This document shows positions 7,810-17,037 of a stretch of DNA of 52,668 bases, in pieces. The position numbers were made by a program, and so were the translations under genes. A model generated the notes under the pieces. That model had not been told where the DNA came from. It made no database searches and saw only the letters and a program-made list of their open reading frames with translations. The DNA is from an uncultured Dysgonomonas sp. (GTDB lineage: Bacteria > Bacteroidota > Bacteroidia > Bacteroidales > Dysgonomonadaceae): assembly GCA_937995835.1 (NCBI GenBank), contig CALKIV010000101.1, positions 1-52,668 on the forward strand, written 5' to 3'. Position 1 is the first letter of the stretch, and each line of letters begins with the position of its first letter.

Positions 7810-9657
7810 TTATTTTATTTTGATCAGATTTTCCATTTTACCTATGGCTGCCACCATCTCATGATACAGACTTCCCATAGCCTTATTGGAGTCTGATGGT
7901 GCATAGCGAGCAAACTCACAAGTGTCTAAGATGTATATAAACTTAGCTATCAGGTCTTCATTCACTCCATAAGCCTTCAACTCTGTTTCCACATTTTCTC
8001 TATTCAGATTGGCTACAGGGATGGTCAACTTATCACTTAGATAACCCCAAACAGCCCGTAGAGACTCCTCGTAGTACTTATCTTTTTGATGATTGTCCAA
8101 ATATTTCTTTGCTTGTTTCAATCTCCTAGAGGCTACTTTATTTGCTTTTCTGGTCTTCATTCTAGCAATGTCAGCATTTGCTTTGATCTGTTTTCTGTAA
8201 GCGATCAACGTTCCTAGGAAAACCAATAGAGGAATAATGTAACAAAGGATATTGAGCCACGAACCGGTAAAATAGTCACCTGACTTTTTATAGTCTATAT
8301 TCCCAGTTTTCAAATAGCGAATATCATTATCCACAACCACTTCTTGCTGGCTGATATAGCTTGTTGCTCCTTGTAAATTACCTGCATTAGGATCTTTTTC
8401 TATTTCTAGCTCGTAGCTTTCAGTTTTCAGCGTTTTGTATGTCCTGCTTGATGTGTCAAAGTAAGAGAACTCCAGCTCCGGCACAGTAAATTTACCGGGC
8501 ACACGAGGTATAAACAAGTAGTCTATTGTTCGCTTACCGGACAGTCCATTTCCTGTCAAACTAAAATCGTTAGTGATTTTGGGATCATACATTTCAAAAT
8601 CCTTTGAGAGTTTCAGCTCCGGATTTTTAATCAATTTTAGATTCCCCGTACCACTAATCTCGAGCTTCAACGTGATAGCCTCATTTGCTTTTATTTTTTG
8701 ACTACTGATGTTAGAGTTGAGTTTAAACGTCCCCACTCCACCAGAAAACCCTAGCGGCTTGCCATCAGGTAGTTTATCTACATTGACAGACACGGGAGCT
8801 ATTCTAAGTGTTTTTTCCACATCTGCCATCAACATTTTAGGACCAGTAAAAGTCATTACTTTTTGCCCTGACGGCACTGTCAGCACCAAAGTAACTGTTC
8901 CAGAAGGAATAGTGATTTTACCTGATCGTTGTGGAAACAACAACGTTTTTTTAACATCAAGGGTAAAGTAATTACGCCCTCGATAGTTCTCTTCCGAAAT
9001 TTGTCTATTGACAGGGAATTCGAATTCCTCTGTCATGAAACCCTCAAATTCAGGGAACTTAGTACTTACAAATTGCCTTATATTAACAGATGAATAGAGC
9101 CTAAAAGTGACTACTACTGCCTCTTGTTCATTTACTTTTGTCTTGGAGAAGATAGCACGAACAAAAACATCATCTTCTTTTATGTCATCCGCTGTGGATT
9201 GCGGACTAAACATTTCGGGCTGTTGGTTAGGTGAACCTCCTTGTTGATTCGAGTTTTTGTCAGGAGGAAGGACTTTAATTGTTGTCGTATTTGAAGTATA
9301 GTTTCGCCCATTCACCACAATGGTAGCTGCTGGAATCGTAAAGGTTCCTTCTTCTTTAGCCAGAAGGGTATAAGTGTAGGACTCAATGGTCTGTGAAGAA
9401 GTCTTCCCATTATCAAACACAAAGCTAGATTGGCGAGATGTGCTAGGCCCATACAATATATCGAAACCCTTGATGGTATTGGGGATAGCAAGATCACTGC
9501 CTTGACCTCCGTTTAGGATATAAACAATATTAACTCTACCTCCTTTAACCACTGCACTTGGCGCATCAATTACAAATTTGACTTCATCTTTTGTTTCTGC
9601 ATTCAGATTGATGAAGCCAATAATTAATAGTACCAATAAAAACTTATACCTACTCAT
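7810..9657 (-). CDS. batD: BatD: periplasmic oxygen-tolerance protein
   Basis: A 615-residue protein with a signal peptide (cleavage around residues 19-21, NLNAE), several Ig-like beta domains across residues 25-440, one transmembrane helix near 460-485 (LNILCYIIPLLVFLGTLIAY) and a cytoplasmic helical tail (RMKTRKANKVASRRLKQAKK onward). This is the standard BatD architecture. The tail contains CEFARYAPSD, similar to the C-terminus of orf349 (DLVKFARFEP), suggesting a common cytoplasmic module. It lies 77 bases after the half-length paralogue and 13 before batE. It probably acts as a membrane-spanning scaffold or substrate receptor for the BatA/BatB VWA proteins. Confidence 0.9.
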   Translation of the reverse strand: MSRYKFLLVLLIIGFINLNAETKDEVKFVIDAPSAVVKGGRVNIVYILNGGQGSDLAIPNTIKGFDILYGPSTSRQSSFVFDNGKTSSQTIESYTYTLLAKEEGTFTIPAATIVVNGRNYTSNTTTIKVLPPDKNSNQQGGSPNQQPEMFSPQSTADDIKEDDVFVRAIFSKTKVNEQEAVVVTFRLYSSVNIRQFVSTKFPEFEGFMTEEFEFPVNRQISEENYRGRNYFTLDVKKTLLFPQRSGKITIPSGTVTLVLTVPSGQKVMTFTGPKMLMADVEKTLRIAPVSVNVDKLPDGKPLGFSGGVGTFKLNSNISSQKIKANEAITLKLEISGTGNLKLIKNPELKLSKDFEMYDPKITNDFSLTGNGLSGKRTIDYLFIPRVPGKFTVPELEFSYFDTSSRTYKTLKTESYELEIEKDPNAGNLQGATSYISQQEVVVDNDIRYLKTGNIDYKKSGDYFTGSWLNILCYIIPLLVFLGTLIAYRKQIKANADIARMKTRKANKVASRRLKQAKKYLDNHQKDKYYEESLRAVWGYLSDKLTIPVANLNRENVETELKAYGVNEDLIAKFIYILDTCEFARYAPSDSNKAMGSLYHEMVAAIGKMENLIKIK

Positions 9658-9734
9658 TGTATTACTTTCCTAATTTTGATGCAAAAATAACAAATTTATG
9701 TCTAAATCTCTCATCCTCCATACCCCTTTCCGAT

Positions 9735-10559
9735 TTACAGAGAAACCATATCATGCACTCGTAGCTGTAGTGAACCGATGGCGCACTCCTTCACGTCTTC
9801 GTATTGTTCCTCGTATTGCCTACCCCATCGATCTCGGATGATTCGTCCTGTGGGATAGTTATAGCCCACTTCAACCACTCCATCCCCTAATTCTCTTGTC
9901 CCAATATGAGTTGGTTGTAGCATGAGTTTCCTAACGATGTAGACTTTATATGTTATTCCTTTTATTTTTTCTTCCGTGAAACTTTGTTTGCCGGGCGTCA
10001 TATCCTGTAGATTGAAACCTGTGAGTGGAGGTGTATTGAACCTTATTGCTCCACTGATCTCTCTTGTTGAATACAACTTATAAGTCAAGGTTAAGGTGTC
10101 TCCCACTTTAGCCACCTTCTTTGTCGATTCTAGCTCCACAAAACATTTCACATCCTCTATTTTTGGCAGCTTTTGGACGAAGAGCTCCACCTTATCGGAG
10201 CTTATCTTTTGCCCTTCAATAAGGATTCTGATTTGTGGCAAATTTATTTTTCCGGTCTTCTTTGCCTTAAATTTACAGTTCAACTGCAAGGTGTGATAAT
10301 CTCGCCCCCAGAAAGGAGATGGATTTATATATCTCATAGAGGGCTTCCCCACAAGTTCGAAATTCTTGTTTTCTTCTAACTCTGGGTTTTCTCTCATTGG
10401 AGAGTTGCTGAAAACTTCGTACTGTACTTGAAATACTTCTCCCTCCAACACCTCATCAGGAGCTGTAACTTGTATTTCTTGTGAGAAGACAGCAATGCAG
10501 GACAAGAAAGCTATACAAGAAACAGCTACAAATCGTAATGTATTCTTTCCTCCCATCAT
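9735..10559 (-). CDS. Half-length BatD paralogue, secreted
   Basis: A 274-residue protein with a signal peptide (about 1-26, ending VFSQ) followed by two Ig-like domains of the BatD type: IQVTAPDEVLEGEVFQVQYE opens like BatD's own first domain (KFVIDAPSAVVKGGRVNIVY), and KVGDTLTLTYKLYSTREISG matches its second (VNEQEAVVVTFRLYSSVNIR). It stops where BatD continues, so it lacks the C-terminal Ig domains, the membrane helix and the cytoplasmic tail. Start and stop are clean, with 1 base separating it from batC and a normal signal peptide, which argues for a functional short paralogue rather than a broken gene. Confidence 0.82.
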   Translation of the reverse strand: MMGGKNTLRFVAVSCIAFLSCIAVFSQEIQVTAPDEVLEGEVFQVQYEVFSNSPMRENPELEENKNFELVGKPSMRYINPSPFWGRDYHTLQLNCKFKAKKTGKINLPQIRILIEGQKISSDKVELFVQKLPKIEDVKCFVELESTKKVAKVGDTLTLTYKLYSTREISGAIRFNTPPLTGFNLQDMTPGKQSFTEEKIKGITYKVYIVRKLMLQPTHIGTRELGDGVVEVGYNYPTGRIIRDRWGRQYEEQYEDVKECAIGSLQLRVHDMVSL

Positions 10560-10560
10560 C

Positions 10561-11334
10561 TTACCAGTCTTTATCTTGTTGCCTATTTCTTTCGTTCTTC
10601 TTTTTACGTTCTTCTGCCTTCAGTTGGTTAACTCGTTCTTGAGTTTCTCTTTCATCTTGCTCTATGGCCTCCAATATCTGTTGCATATTCTGTTCAGACA
10701 TTTGGTTTTCATTTTGCTGTTGTTGATCCTTCTGCTCGTCTTTTTTAGGCTCTTCTTTCTTGTCTTCTTTGTCCTCTTTCTTATCCTCGTTTTGGTCGTC
10801 CTTATTATCCTCGCCTTCTCCTCCTTCTTGATCCTTAATCATTTTTTGAACGATAGCCAGATTTTCTCTGGTCTCATCATCCTGAGGATTCAGTCTTAGA
10901 GCATTTTTATAGGCCTCCATAGACATTTTCAGATTATCTACTTGCTGTTGCTGCTGTTGAGCATTCCCTGCCTGCGCTTGTGCCATCATCTGGCTTTTTT
11001 CGCCGGCTTTCTTCTTCAAGAAGGTATTACCCATATTGCTCCACGCCGCACTCATTTTTTCCGATGCTTCGCTCTCTAGCGTTAGATAATGTTTATATTC
11101 TTCTATGGCCTCATCGTAGCGATGTTGCTTATAGTAAGTATTTGCCAAATTAAACGAAGCTTCCTTAGACGATGCATCGCCCTCCATAGCCTTAGAATAA
11201 TCTGTTTCTGCTGCGCTATATCGTTGTTCTTTAAAAGCTTTATTTCCTTTGCGAATCGACTTCCTTACGGCTTTTTGAGCTGAAAGGCTAGTCGCAAAGA
11301 CTGCTAATAGAACTATAAATACAATTCGTTTCAT
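10561..11334 (-). CDS. batC: BatC: TPR protein with acidic-lysine-glutamine tail
   Basis: I start this at the ATG at 11334, which gives MKRIVFIVLLAVFATSLSAQ, a normal signal peptide. A longer frame would need a TTG at 11358 and would put eight extra residues before the signal. The mature protein has three or four TPR units (about residues 25-150, including ASFNLANTYYKQHRYDEAIE) and then a long low-complexity tract of E, K, D and Q (about 170-212). The C-terminus is again charged and helical. This is typical BatC. TPRs probably contact the VWA proteins BatA and BatB, encoded just upstream, while the charged tract is likely disordered. Confidence 0.86.
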   Translation of the reverse strand: MKRIVFIVLLAVFATSLSAQKAVRKSIRKGNKAFKEQRYSAAETDYSKAMEGDASSKEASFNLANTYYKQHRYDEAIEEYKHYLTLESEASEKMSAAWSNMGNTFLKKKAGEKSQMMAQAQAGNAQQQQQQVDNLKMSMEAYKNALRLNPQDDETRENLAIVQKMIKDQEGGEGEDNKDDQNEDKKEDKEDKKEEPKKDEQKDQQQQNENQMSEQNMQQILEAIEQDERETQERVNQLKAEERKKKNERNRQQDKDW

Positions 11335-11384
11335 ATATATCTTACATTTACCTAACAAATAAGTTTGTTTTCAGTGATAAATCT

Positions 11385-12407
11385 TTATTTAAATAATCTT
11401 ACGTTTCTAAAGATCCTGTTTTTCTTATCAAAGATCAGGATTTCAGCCAGAAGAAGAATAAACATAGCCCATGCAAATAAATGAAACTTTTCATCATATT
11501 CTGAATAGGCAACACCATCAATATCGCTCGTTTGCAGTTTATCCAATTCTTCTACCAATATATTCAATGCTCTGTTAGAGTTGTCCACAGGAACATATAC
11601 CCCTTTGCCTGCCTTGGCAATGCTTTTAGCAATGGCTTCATTCAACTTAGTCACCACCACGTTGCCTTGACTATCTGTTCTCATTTGCGATGAACCATCT
11701 CTAACAGGAATGGGAGCTCCTTTCACAGATCCAATACCTACCACATTCACATGCACACCTGCGGCAGCTGCTCTCGTAGCGGCAGCCTCAGCATCACCTT
11801 CATGGCTTTCTGCATCTGTGATCAAGATAATTGCTCTATCGGTTTCTTTTTCGTTAGAGAAACAACTCATACTCATATCAATGGCACTTCCTAGCACAGT
11901 TCCTTGCACAGGTACAAGGCTAGGATTGATCGTTTCTAAGAATATTTTTGCCGATTGATTATCAGCAGTCATTGGCAACTGAATGAATGCTTCTCCTGCA
12001 AAAACGACAATAGCTATCTTGTCATTTCTTCTTTCATCAATAATACGAGTGAGCATTTGTTTTGCTCTGGCAAGTCTATTGGGAGCAATATCTTGTGCCA
12101 ACATCGAGTTGGAAACATCAATGGCAACCACCAACTCAATCCCTTTGCGCTCTACGCTTTCTACTTTTGTTCCGAACTGAGGACGAGCTAAGATAATAAT
12201 ACCGAAACCGATAGCTACAAGCACCACCCAAAACTTGAGATAAGAGCGCTTCAGCGATAGTTCGGGCATCATACTCTTGGCTAGCTTCAAATCTCCCAAC
12301 CTTAGTACATCCTTCTTCTTCAAAAGGTTTAGCCCTATAAATCCTCCTATAAGAACAGGAATGAGGATAAATAGATATAAATATTCTGGATTTGCAAATT
12401 TAAACAT
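11385..12407 (-). CDS. batB: BatB: membrane VWA-domain protein
   Basis: A 340-residue protein with two N-terminal membrane helices (about 8-27 and 56-74), a periplasmic-type VWA domain and a C-terminal helix (about 310-327, FHLFAWAMFILLLAEILIF). The metal-ion-dependent adhesion site is intact: DVSNS at residues 97-101, a threonine loop (VQGTVLGSAIDMS) and ITDAESHEG. It follows batA by 12 bases. Together with BatA it is the core of the MoxR-VWA system thought to help protein maturation or stress resistance in the envelope; the name comes from Bacteroides aerotolerance mutants. Confidence 0.9.
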   Translation of the reverse strand: MFKFANPEYLYLFILIPVLIGGFIGLNLLKKKDVLRLGDLKLAKSMMPELSLKRSYLKFWVVLVAIGFGIIILARPQFGTKVESVERKGIELVVAIDVSNSMLAQDIAPNRLARAKQMLTRIIDERRNDKIAIVVFAGEAFIQLPMTADNQSAKIFLETINPSLVPVQGTVLGSAIDMSMSCFSNEKETDRAIILITDAESHEGDAEAAATRAAAAGVHVNVVGIGSVKGAPIPVRDGSSQMRTDSQGNVVVTKLNEAIAKSIAKAGKGVYVPVDNSNRALNILVEELDKLQTSDIDGVAYSEYDEKFHLFAWAMFILLLAEILIFDKKNRIFRNVRLFK

Positions 12408-12419
12408 AGTCTTTTTCTT

Positions 12420-13409
12420 TTATGGGATTGACCTAAACACTGTTCGACGAACAACTAACTCCAAGCCTACAAGGCACAAAGCAAATAAAGCAAATGGAAA
12501 ATAGAGTTCTTTTCGTCGGGTCACAGTATTCACACTGATGTGTCGTTTTTCCATTTCGTCAATCTCATTGTATATTTGCTTCAGACTGGTGTTATTCGTT
12601 GCCCTAAAATATTGCCCTCCCGTGAGACCTGCGATTTCAGAAAGTACTCGTTCATCTATATCTGCCGGAATTTGCACTTTTCGGTTCGTACCGGGAATCG
12701 TTAATGTTGAAGTTCCTCTGGACCCAACACCAATTGTATAGACACGGATACCATGCCTAGACGCTAGATCAGCAGCTGTCAATGGCGCTATTTGCCCAGC
12801 ATTGTTCGATCCATCAGTAAGCAAGATTACGACTCTTGATTTAGAATCGCTATCCTTCAATCTATTCACGGCATTCGCCAAACCTAAGCCAATAGCAGTA
12901 CCATCGTTAATCATGTTGAAGTCAACCTCATTAATCAATCTCAACAACACTTTGTGATCTGTGGTCAATGGACATTGAGTAAAGCTTTCGCCTGCAAAAA
13001 TCACTAATCCTATTTTATCGTTAGGTCGATCGTTGACAAATTCTGATGCCAATAGCTTAGAAGCCACCAAACGATTTGGTTCAAAATCTTCTGCCAACAT
13101 CGAAGTGGAAACGTCGAGAGCCACAATAATATCTATCCCCTCTGTCTTAGAAATATCTGACGAATTTATGCTCTGAGGACGTGCCAACACTATAATTAAA
13201 GCCGACAAGGCAAGCAACCTCAACACAAATGGGAAGTGTCGCATATAGACTTTCCATGTCGGGGCAATCTTCTGAAACAACGCTGTTGAAGACAAGCCAA
13301 AACTTGCCTGCATTTTTCTCAATTTATAGATATACCAGCCAATCAGTGGTATCAATAACAGCAACAGATATAAGTAAAGTGGATTGGCAAATATGATGTC
13401 TTTAAACAT
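12420..13409 (-). CDS. batA: BatA: membrane VWA-domain protein
   Basis: A 329-residue paralogue of BatB: N-terminal helices at about 10-28 and 60-77, VWA domain with intact MIDAS (DVSTS at residues 99-103, DGTAIGLGLA, LLTDGSNN) and a C-terminal hydrophobic segment (YFPFALFALCLVGLELVV). The start codon overlaps the stop of orf349 as TAATG, so translation is coupled. BatA and BatB probably form a heteromeric metal-binding receptor at the membrane, remodelled by the MoxR ATPase encoded at the head of the operon. Confidence 0.9.
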   Translation of the reverse strand: MFKDIIFANPLYLYLLLLLIPLIGWYIYKLRKMQASFGLSSTALFQKIAPTWKVYMRHFPFVLRLLALSALIIVLARPQSINSSDISKTEGIDIIVALDVSTSMLAEDFEPNRLVASKLLASEFVNDRPNDKIGLVIFAGESFTQCPLTTDHKVLLRLINEVDFNMINDGTAIGLGLANAVNRLKDSDSKSRVVILLTDGSNNAGQIAPLTAADLASRHGIRVYTIGVGSRGTSTLTIPGTNRKVQIPADIDERVLSEIAGLTGGQYFRATNNTSLKQIYNEIDEMEKRHISVNTVTRRKELYFPFALFALCLVGLELVVRRTVFRSIP

Positions 13410-14458
13410 TATTCTTTTATCTTTTGACTGTTAATATCTTTTTCCTCTTCCTCTAAAATAGGTTTACCCTTTTCATCAAGTTTCAACTCTTCGCGCTTCG
13501 TCTGATTGACAAATAAATAAGCATTCATCAAGCTCAAATCATTTTCATTCTGCAGAGGTTCAAATCGAGCAAACTTAACAAGGTCAGCCAGCGTCAACAT
13601 TTGTCTCAGAGAGTCTGCTGTCGATGCTGTGCCATCAGTCGCCAAGCGAACAGCCTGAATGATATCTTCGGTCAACATTTCAGGAGCATTGATACCAAAG
13701 CGTTCGTCTATGTATTCACGAATAATGTCTGTTACCTCTGTATGGAACTCTTTGGTTTGACCAGCCTGAATAAGTTTTTTAGATTTCAACTTGTCCAACG
13801 CATCTATGGCCACAACATGTGGAGGTAATACAATTTTTGGAGTAAAGAAATATCCTTTTTTCTTCTTCTTGGTGATGAAATAATAGGCCACAACGATTAA
13901 GCCAAATACGAGGATTAATAAAAGAGGAATATAGAAGTATTCCAAGTAGTCTGTCCAAACAAACTTTTCATCCATCACAGGCTTAATATCATGTATACCC
14001 AATTTTTCGAAATCTATGGAGTCTACTTCTGCCGTTTGCAATTTTTCCAGATAAGCCAACGTAGAATCTGACAATTGAGGGGCTGACACCTTAAATCCAA
14101 AATCATTTGACTTGATTGTATCATTACCATCTATCACTTCCATATAAGGGATATGGTAAAGCATAGAATCAAAAGATGTGATCAAATACTTTTGGCTGAT
14201 AGTCCAAACCTCGGTTTTCAAAGTGTCAGTAGGCAACATTTGCAAAACCTCTATACCCTTGACCAATGTATCAGCATATAATGGAAAGATTACATCTCGC
14301 CCTTTTGGCACAATCACCTCCAAGTCTACCACAGCATGCTCTCCGATTAGGATATCTGAAGGTTGCACAGTTACTCTTACAGTGGCTTTTTGAGCCTGTA
14401 AGGATAGCCCAAAGAAAAGCAAACCAAGTAATAATAATATTCTATTTTTTAACATCAT
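13409..14458 (-). CDS. Bat-operon single-pass protein (DUF4381-like position)
   Basis: A 349-residue protein: signal peptide (1-22, ending LQAQ), an Ig-like domain resembling the first BatD domain (VRVTVQPSDILIGEHAVVDL), one membrane helix (about 173-193, FYIPLLLILVFGLIVVAYYF) and a cytoplasmic helical region with VDALDKL-type and IREYIDERFGINAPEMLTED motifs. This is the layout of the DUF4381-type protein that sits between DUF58 and VWA genes in other MoxR operons; I infer equivalence from position and architecture. It begins 9 bases after the DUF58 gene and ends in the TAATG overlap with batA. Confidence 0.75.
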   Translation of the reverse strand: MMLKNRILLLLGLLFFGLSLQAQKATVRVTVQPSDILIGEHAVVDLEVIVPKGRDVIFPLYADTLVKGIEVLQMLPTDTLKTEVWTISQKYLITSFDSMLYHIPYMEVIDGNDTIKSNDFGFKVSAPQLSDSTLAYLEKLQTAEVDSIDFEKLGIHDIKPVMDEKFVWTDYLEYFYIPLLLILVFGLIVVAYYFITKKKKKGYFFTPKIVLPPHVVAIDALDKLKSKKLIQAGQTKEFHTEVTDIIREYIDERFGINAPEMLTEDIIQAVRLATDGTASTADSLRQMLTLADLVKFARFEPLQNENDLSLMNAYLFVNQTKREELKLDEKGKPILEEEEKDINSQKIKE

Positions 14459-14467
14459 CTCTTATAA

Positions 14468-15337
14468 TCAAGCTCTCATTTTAAATAGTGCTAACAATGC
14501 TCTCACATAATCCTGATCAGTGCTAATGGACACATTATCCACACCACACTTGATGAATGTATCTCGCATACCCTTTTGTCTTTCTTGCCACCATTGAGCA
14601 TAGGCCTTTCGCACTCTTGCTGAAGAGGTATCAACCCAGTTTTCAGCACCGGTTTCAAAGTCGTGTGTCTTCATCAAGCCCACATTTGGCAGTTCCGTGT
14701 CTAACAAATCATATACCTGCAAAGCTGCCACATCATGTTTTCTATTTGCTATTGTCAGAGCTGCATCGTAGTTGCTAGGGCTGACAAAATCAGAAATAAA
14801 GAAAGCCGTACATTTCTTTTTGATCACATTGGTGAGATATCGCAATGGAACACTAAGATCTGTTTTTCCACTTTCGGCTTTAAAATCTATCAGTTCACGT
14901 ATAATATATAGAATATGCTTTCTCCCTTTTTTAGGAGGGATGAATTTTTCTATTTTATCCGAAAAAAAGATTACTCCGATTTTATCATTATTCTGAATAG
15001 CAGAAAAAGCCAGAGTGGCTGCCATCTCTGTGACAACATCTCGCTTGACTGCACTATGTGTTCCGAAATACTGACTTCCAGAAACATCAATCAGTAACAT
15101 GACCGTCATTTCTCGCTCTTCCTCAAAGACCTTTATAAAAGGCTTATTGTAGCGAGCCGTCACATTCCAATCAATATCGCGGATATCGTCTCCATACTGA
15201 TATTCTCGAACCTCCGAGAAAGCCATCCCTCTACCCTTGAAAGCTGAGTGATATTCCCCAGCAAAGATATTGGCAGACAATCCTTTGGTCTTAATTTCTA
15301 TCCGCCGTACTTTCTTTAATAATTCGCTTGTTTCCAT
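14468..15337 (-). CDS. DUF58 (VWA-like) protein of the MoxR operon
   Basis: A 289-residue cytoplasmic protein. It contains the DUF58 signature GDDIRDIDWNVTARYNKPFI (about 49-68) followed by LLIDVSGSQYFG, in which DVSGS (residues 84-88) is a MIDAS-type metal site in a VWA-like fold. There are no membrane helices, unlike the longer DUF58 proteins of other operons. DUF58 proteins almost always pair with MoxR ATPases; here only orf164 separates the two. It is expected to be the first adaptor or client of the ATPase. Confidence 0.92.
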   Translation of the reverse strand: METSELLKKVRRIEIKTKGLSANIFAGEYHSAFKGRGMAFSEVREYQYGDDIRDIDWNVTARYNKPFIKVFEEEREMTVMLLIDVSGSQYFGTHSAVKRDVVTEMAATLAFSAIQNNDKIGVIFFSDKIEKFIPPKKGRKHILYIIRELIDFKAESGKTDLSVPLRYLTNVIKKKCTAFFISDFVSPSNYDAALTIANRKHDVAALQVYDLLDTELPNVGLMKTHDFETGAENWVDTSSARVRKAYAQWWQERQKGMRDTFIKCGVDNVSISTDQDYVRALLALFKMRA

Positions 15338-15361
15338 TTTTCAGCTCTACTTTGTATAAAT

Positions 15362-15856
15362 TTAGGCTGCGTATTGTTTTATTTTTTGAACAATCTCCAC
15401 ACACTGCTTACACAGTGATGCTAGATCTTCCTCTGACAACAGCTCTCCCACGTCGTGCGACAAAGGGTCTTGAACAAAATCGTCAAGAGCTTCTGCCAGA
15501 TAGTTAAGCTCCACAGAGGTAGATTTTATCTGAAAGGATGAGCCGTAATCTTTGTCAAAGTCAGACAAACTAATCTCTCCTTGTTCCAGTGCTTCTAGTA
15601 CAATCACAGACAAATCAATCACCACATCGATACCAATATTGAAATGAGGCTCAAAATCCTCGTCTATCCAATATAAGTCAGATGTTGCAATTGTTCGATT
15701 TTTCAAGTCTTCTGTCATATGCAAGTCTGCAAAAACTTCACTCAACTTGATACTTTCTGCTGTTGCTCCTTTTTGCTCCAAATAATCTAGCAATAGTAAA
15801 GAATCATCTGTCTCTCCAGCAAAATCTCCCCACCAGGTGTTTGTTAACCCCATCAA
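15362..15856 (-). CDS. Unrecognised acidic protein inside the MoxR operon
   Basis: A 164-residue, strongly acidic, apparently soluble protein with no signal peptide or membrane helix. I do not recognise a family. The N-terminal MMGLTNTWWGDFAGETDDSL has two adjacent tryptophans; the middle (FNIGIDVVIDLSVIVLEALE) and C-terminus look alpha-helical. It is placed 24 bases after moxR and 24 before the DUF58 gene, so it is surely cotranscribed. Position suggests a cytoplasmic accessory or inhibitor of the MoxR-DUF58 pair. That is an inference from context only. Confidence 0.8.
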   Translation of the reverse strand: MMGLTNTWWGDFAGETDDSLLLLDYLEQKGATAESIKLSEVFADLHMTEDLKNRTIATSDLYWIDEDFEPHFNIGIDVVIDLSVIVLEALEQGEISLSDFDKDYGSSFQIKSTSVELNYLAEALDDFVQDPLSHDVGELLSEEDLASLCKQCVEIVQKIKQYAA

Positions 15857-15880
15857 TCTGTATAAATTTCTGTATTTTAC

Positions 15881-16873
15881 TTAAGGCACTTCCACCTTAT
15901 TAAGAATATCACTGATTATTTCATCCGAAATAACGTTGTTTGCCTCAGCTTCATAAGTCAACCCAATACGGTGACGAAGAACATCATGGCACACGGCACG
16001 AACATCTTCAGGAATAACGTATCCTCTACGTTTGATAAATGCATAAGCACGAGAAGCTAAAGCTAAGCTGATGGATGCACGAGGAGAAGCTCCAAATCCA
16101 ATCATTCCTTTCAGTTCTGCCAAACCATATTCTTCTGGAAAACGAGTGGCAAAAACGATATCAACAATATATTTTTCAATTTTCGGGTCAATGTAAACCT
16201 CTCTCACCACATTTCTTGCTTCAATGATTTCTTCTGCCTTCATCACAGGAGACAAATCACCATAATCATCCGCTAGGTTTTGACGGAGAATAAGTTGCTC
16301 TTCCTCTCTCTTAGGATAAGAGATAACCACTTTCATCATAAAACGGTCAACTTGTGCTTCTGGCAGTGGATATGTTCCCTCTTGCTCAATTGGGTTTTGG
16401 GTTGCCATCACCAAGAAAGGTTTTGGAAGTTTATATGTTTTCTCACCTATGGTCACTTGGCGCTCTTGCATCGCTTCTAGCAAAGCACTTTGCACTTTCG
16501 CCGGCGCACGGTTGATCTCATCTGCCAAAACGAAATTAGCAAATACAGGACCATGTTTTACTAAAAACTCTTCTGTCTTTTGGCTGTAAATCATTGTCCC
16601 CACCACGTCAGCAGGCAACAAGTCAGGAGTAAACTGAATACGGTTGTATTTTGCATCGATCAGAGATGCTAGTGATTTTATGGCTAAGGTCTTTGCCAAT
16701 CCCGGAACCCCCTCTAGCAAGATATGCCCATCGGCCAACAAACCTATCAGTAGAGATTCTACTAGATGCTTTTGACCAACAATCACCTTATCCATTCCCA
16801 TTGTTAGAGATTCCACAAAAGCACTCTTCGCCTGTATTCTCTCAGTTAATTCTCGAATATCAACTTGACTCAT
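15881..16873 (-). CDS. MoxR-family AAA+ ATPase
   Basis: A 330-residue ATPase of the MoxR (AAA_3) family. Walker A is GVPGLAKT (55-62), Walker B VLADEIN (115-121), sensor-1 region LVMATQNPIEQEGTYPLPEA, and the arginine-finger region follows in QVDRFMMKV. Length is normal. It is the first gene of the eleven-gene bat cluster and has a probable -7 element about 50 bases upstream. MoxR ATPases act as chaperone-like remodelers of VWA-domain partners; here these are the DUF58 protein, BatA and BatB. Confidence 0.95.
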   Translation of the reverse strand: MSQVDIRELTERIQAKSAFVESLTMGMDKVIVGQKHLVESLLIGLLADGHILLEGVPGLAKTLAIKSLASLIDAKYNRIQFTPDLLPADVVGTMIYSQKTEEFLVKHGPVFANFVLADEINRAPAKVQSALLEAMQERQVTIGEKTYKLPKPFLVMATQNPIEQEGTYPLPEAQVDRFMMKVVISYPKREEEQLILRQNLADDYGDLSPVMKAEEIIEARNVVREVYIDPKIEKYIVDIVFATRFPEEYGLAELKGMIGFGASPRASISLALASRAYAFIKRRGYVIPEDVRAVCHDVLRHRIGLTYEAEANNVISDEIISDILNKVEVP

Positions 16874-16923
16874 ACTAATTGATTATATTATATAGTTATT
16901 TATTATTATTTTTCACAGCCACA

Positions 16924-16931
16924 CAAAGCTA
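16924..16931 (-). promoter_or_regulatory. -7 element of the moxR-bat operon
   Basis: On the minus strand it reads TAGCTTTG, a perfect TAnnTTTG box 51 bases upstream of the moxR start codon, implying a leader of roughly 40-45 bases. A consensus -33 is not seen at the usual spacing, so moderate confidence. No other promoter-like box was found among the short gaps of the operon. Confidence 0.5.
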
Positions 16932-17037
16932 TAAATGTTAAATTGCAAATCCACTCTTTGCGCGTTAAAAATATTTAAGCTACTCTTGCATTAAAAATCA
17001 GCAAACAAGAAACCACAAATAAATGCATAATTATTAA

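Noticed and set aside
10495..10899. Plus-strand leucine/phenylalanine-rich frame of 134 codons
   Set aside because: It is the antisense of BatC, whose E/D/K/Q-rich tract gives a pyrimidine-rich opposite strand that reads as hydrophobic residues. No start context or neighbours support it.
11335..11358. TTG start giving eight extra residues for BatC
   Set aside because: The ATG at 11334 begins a complete signal peptide; the extension would precede it.
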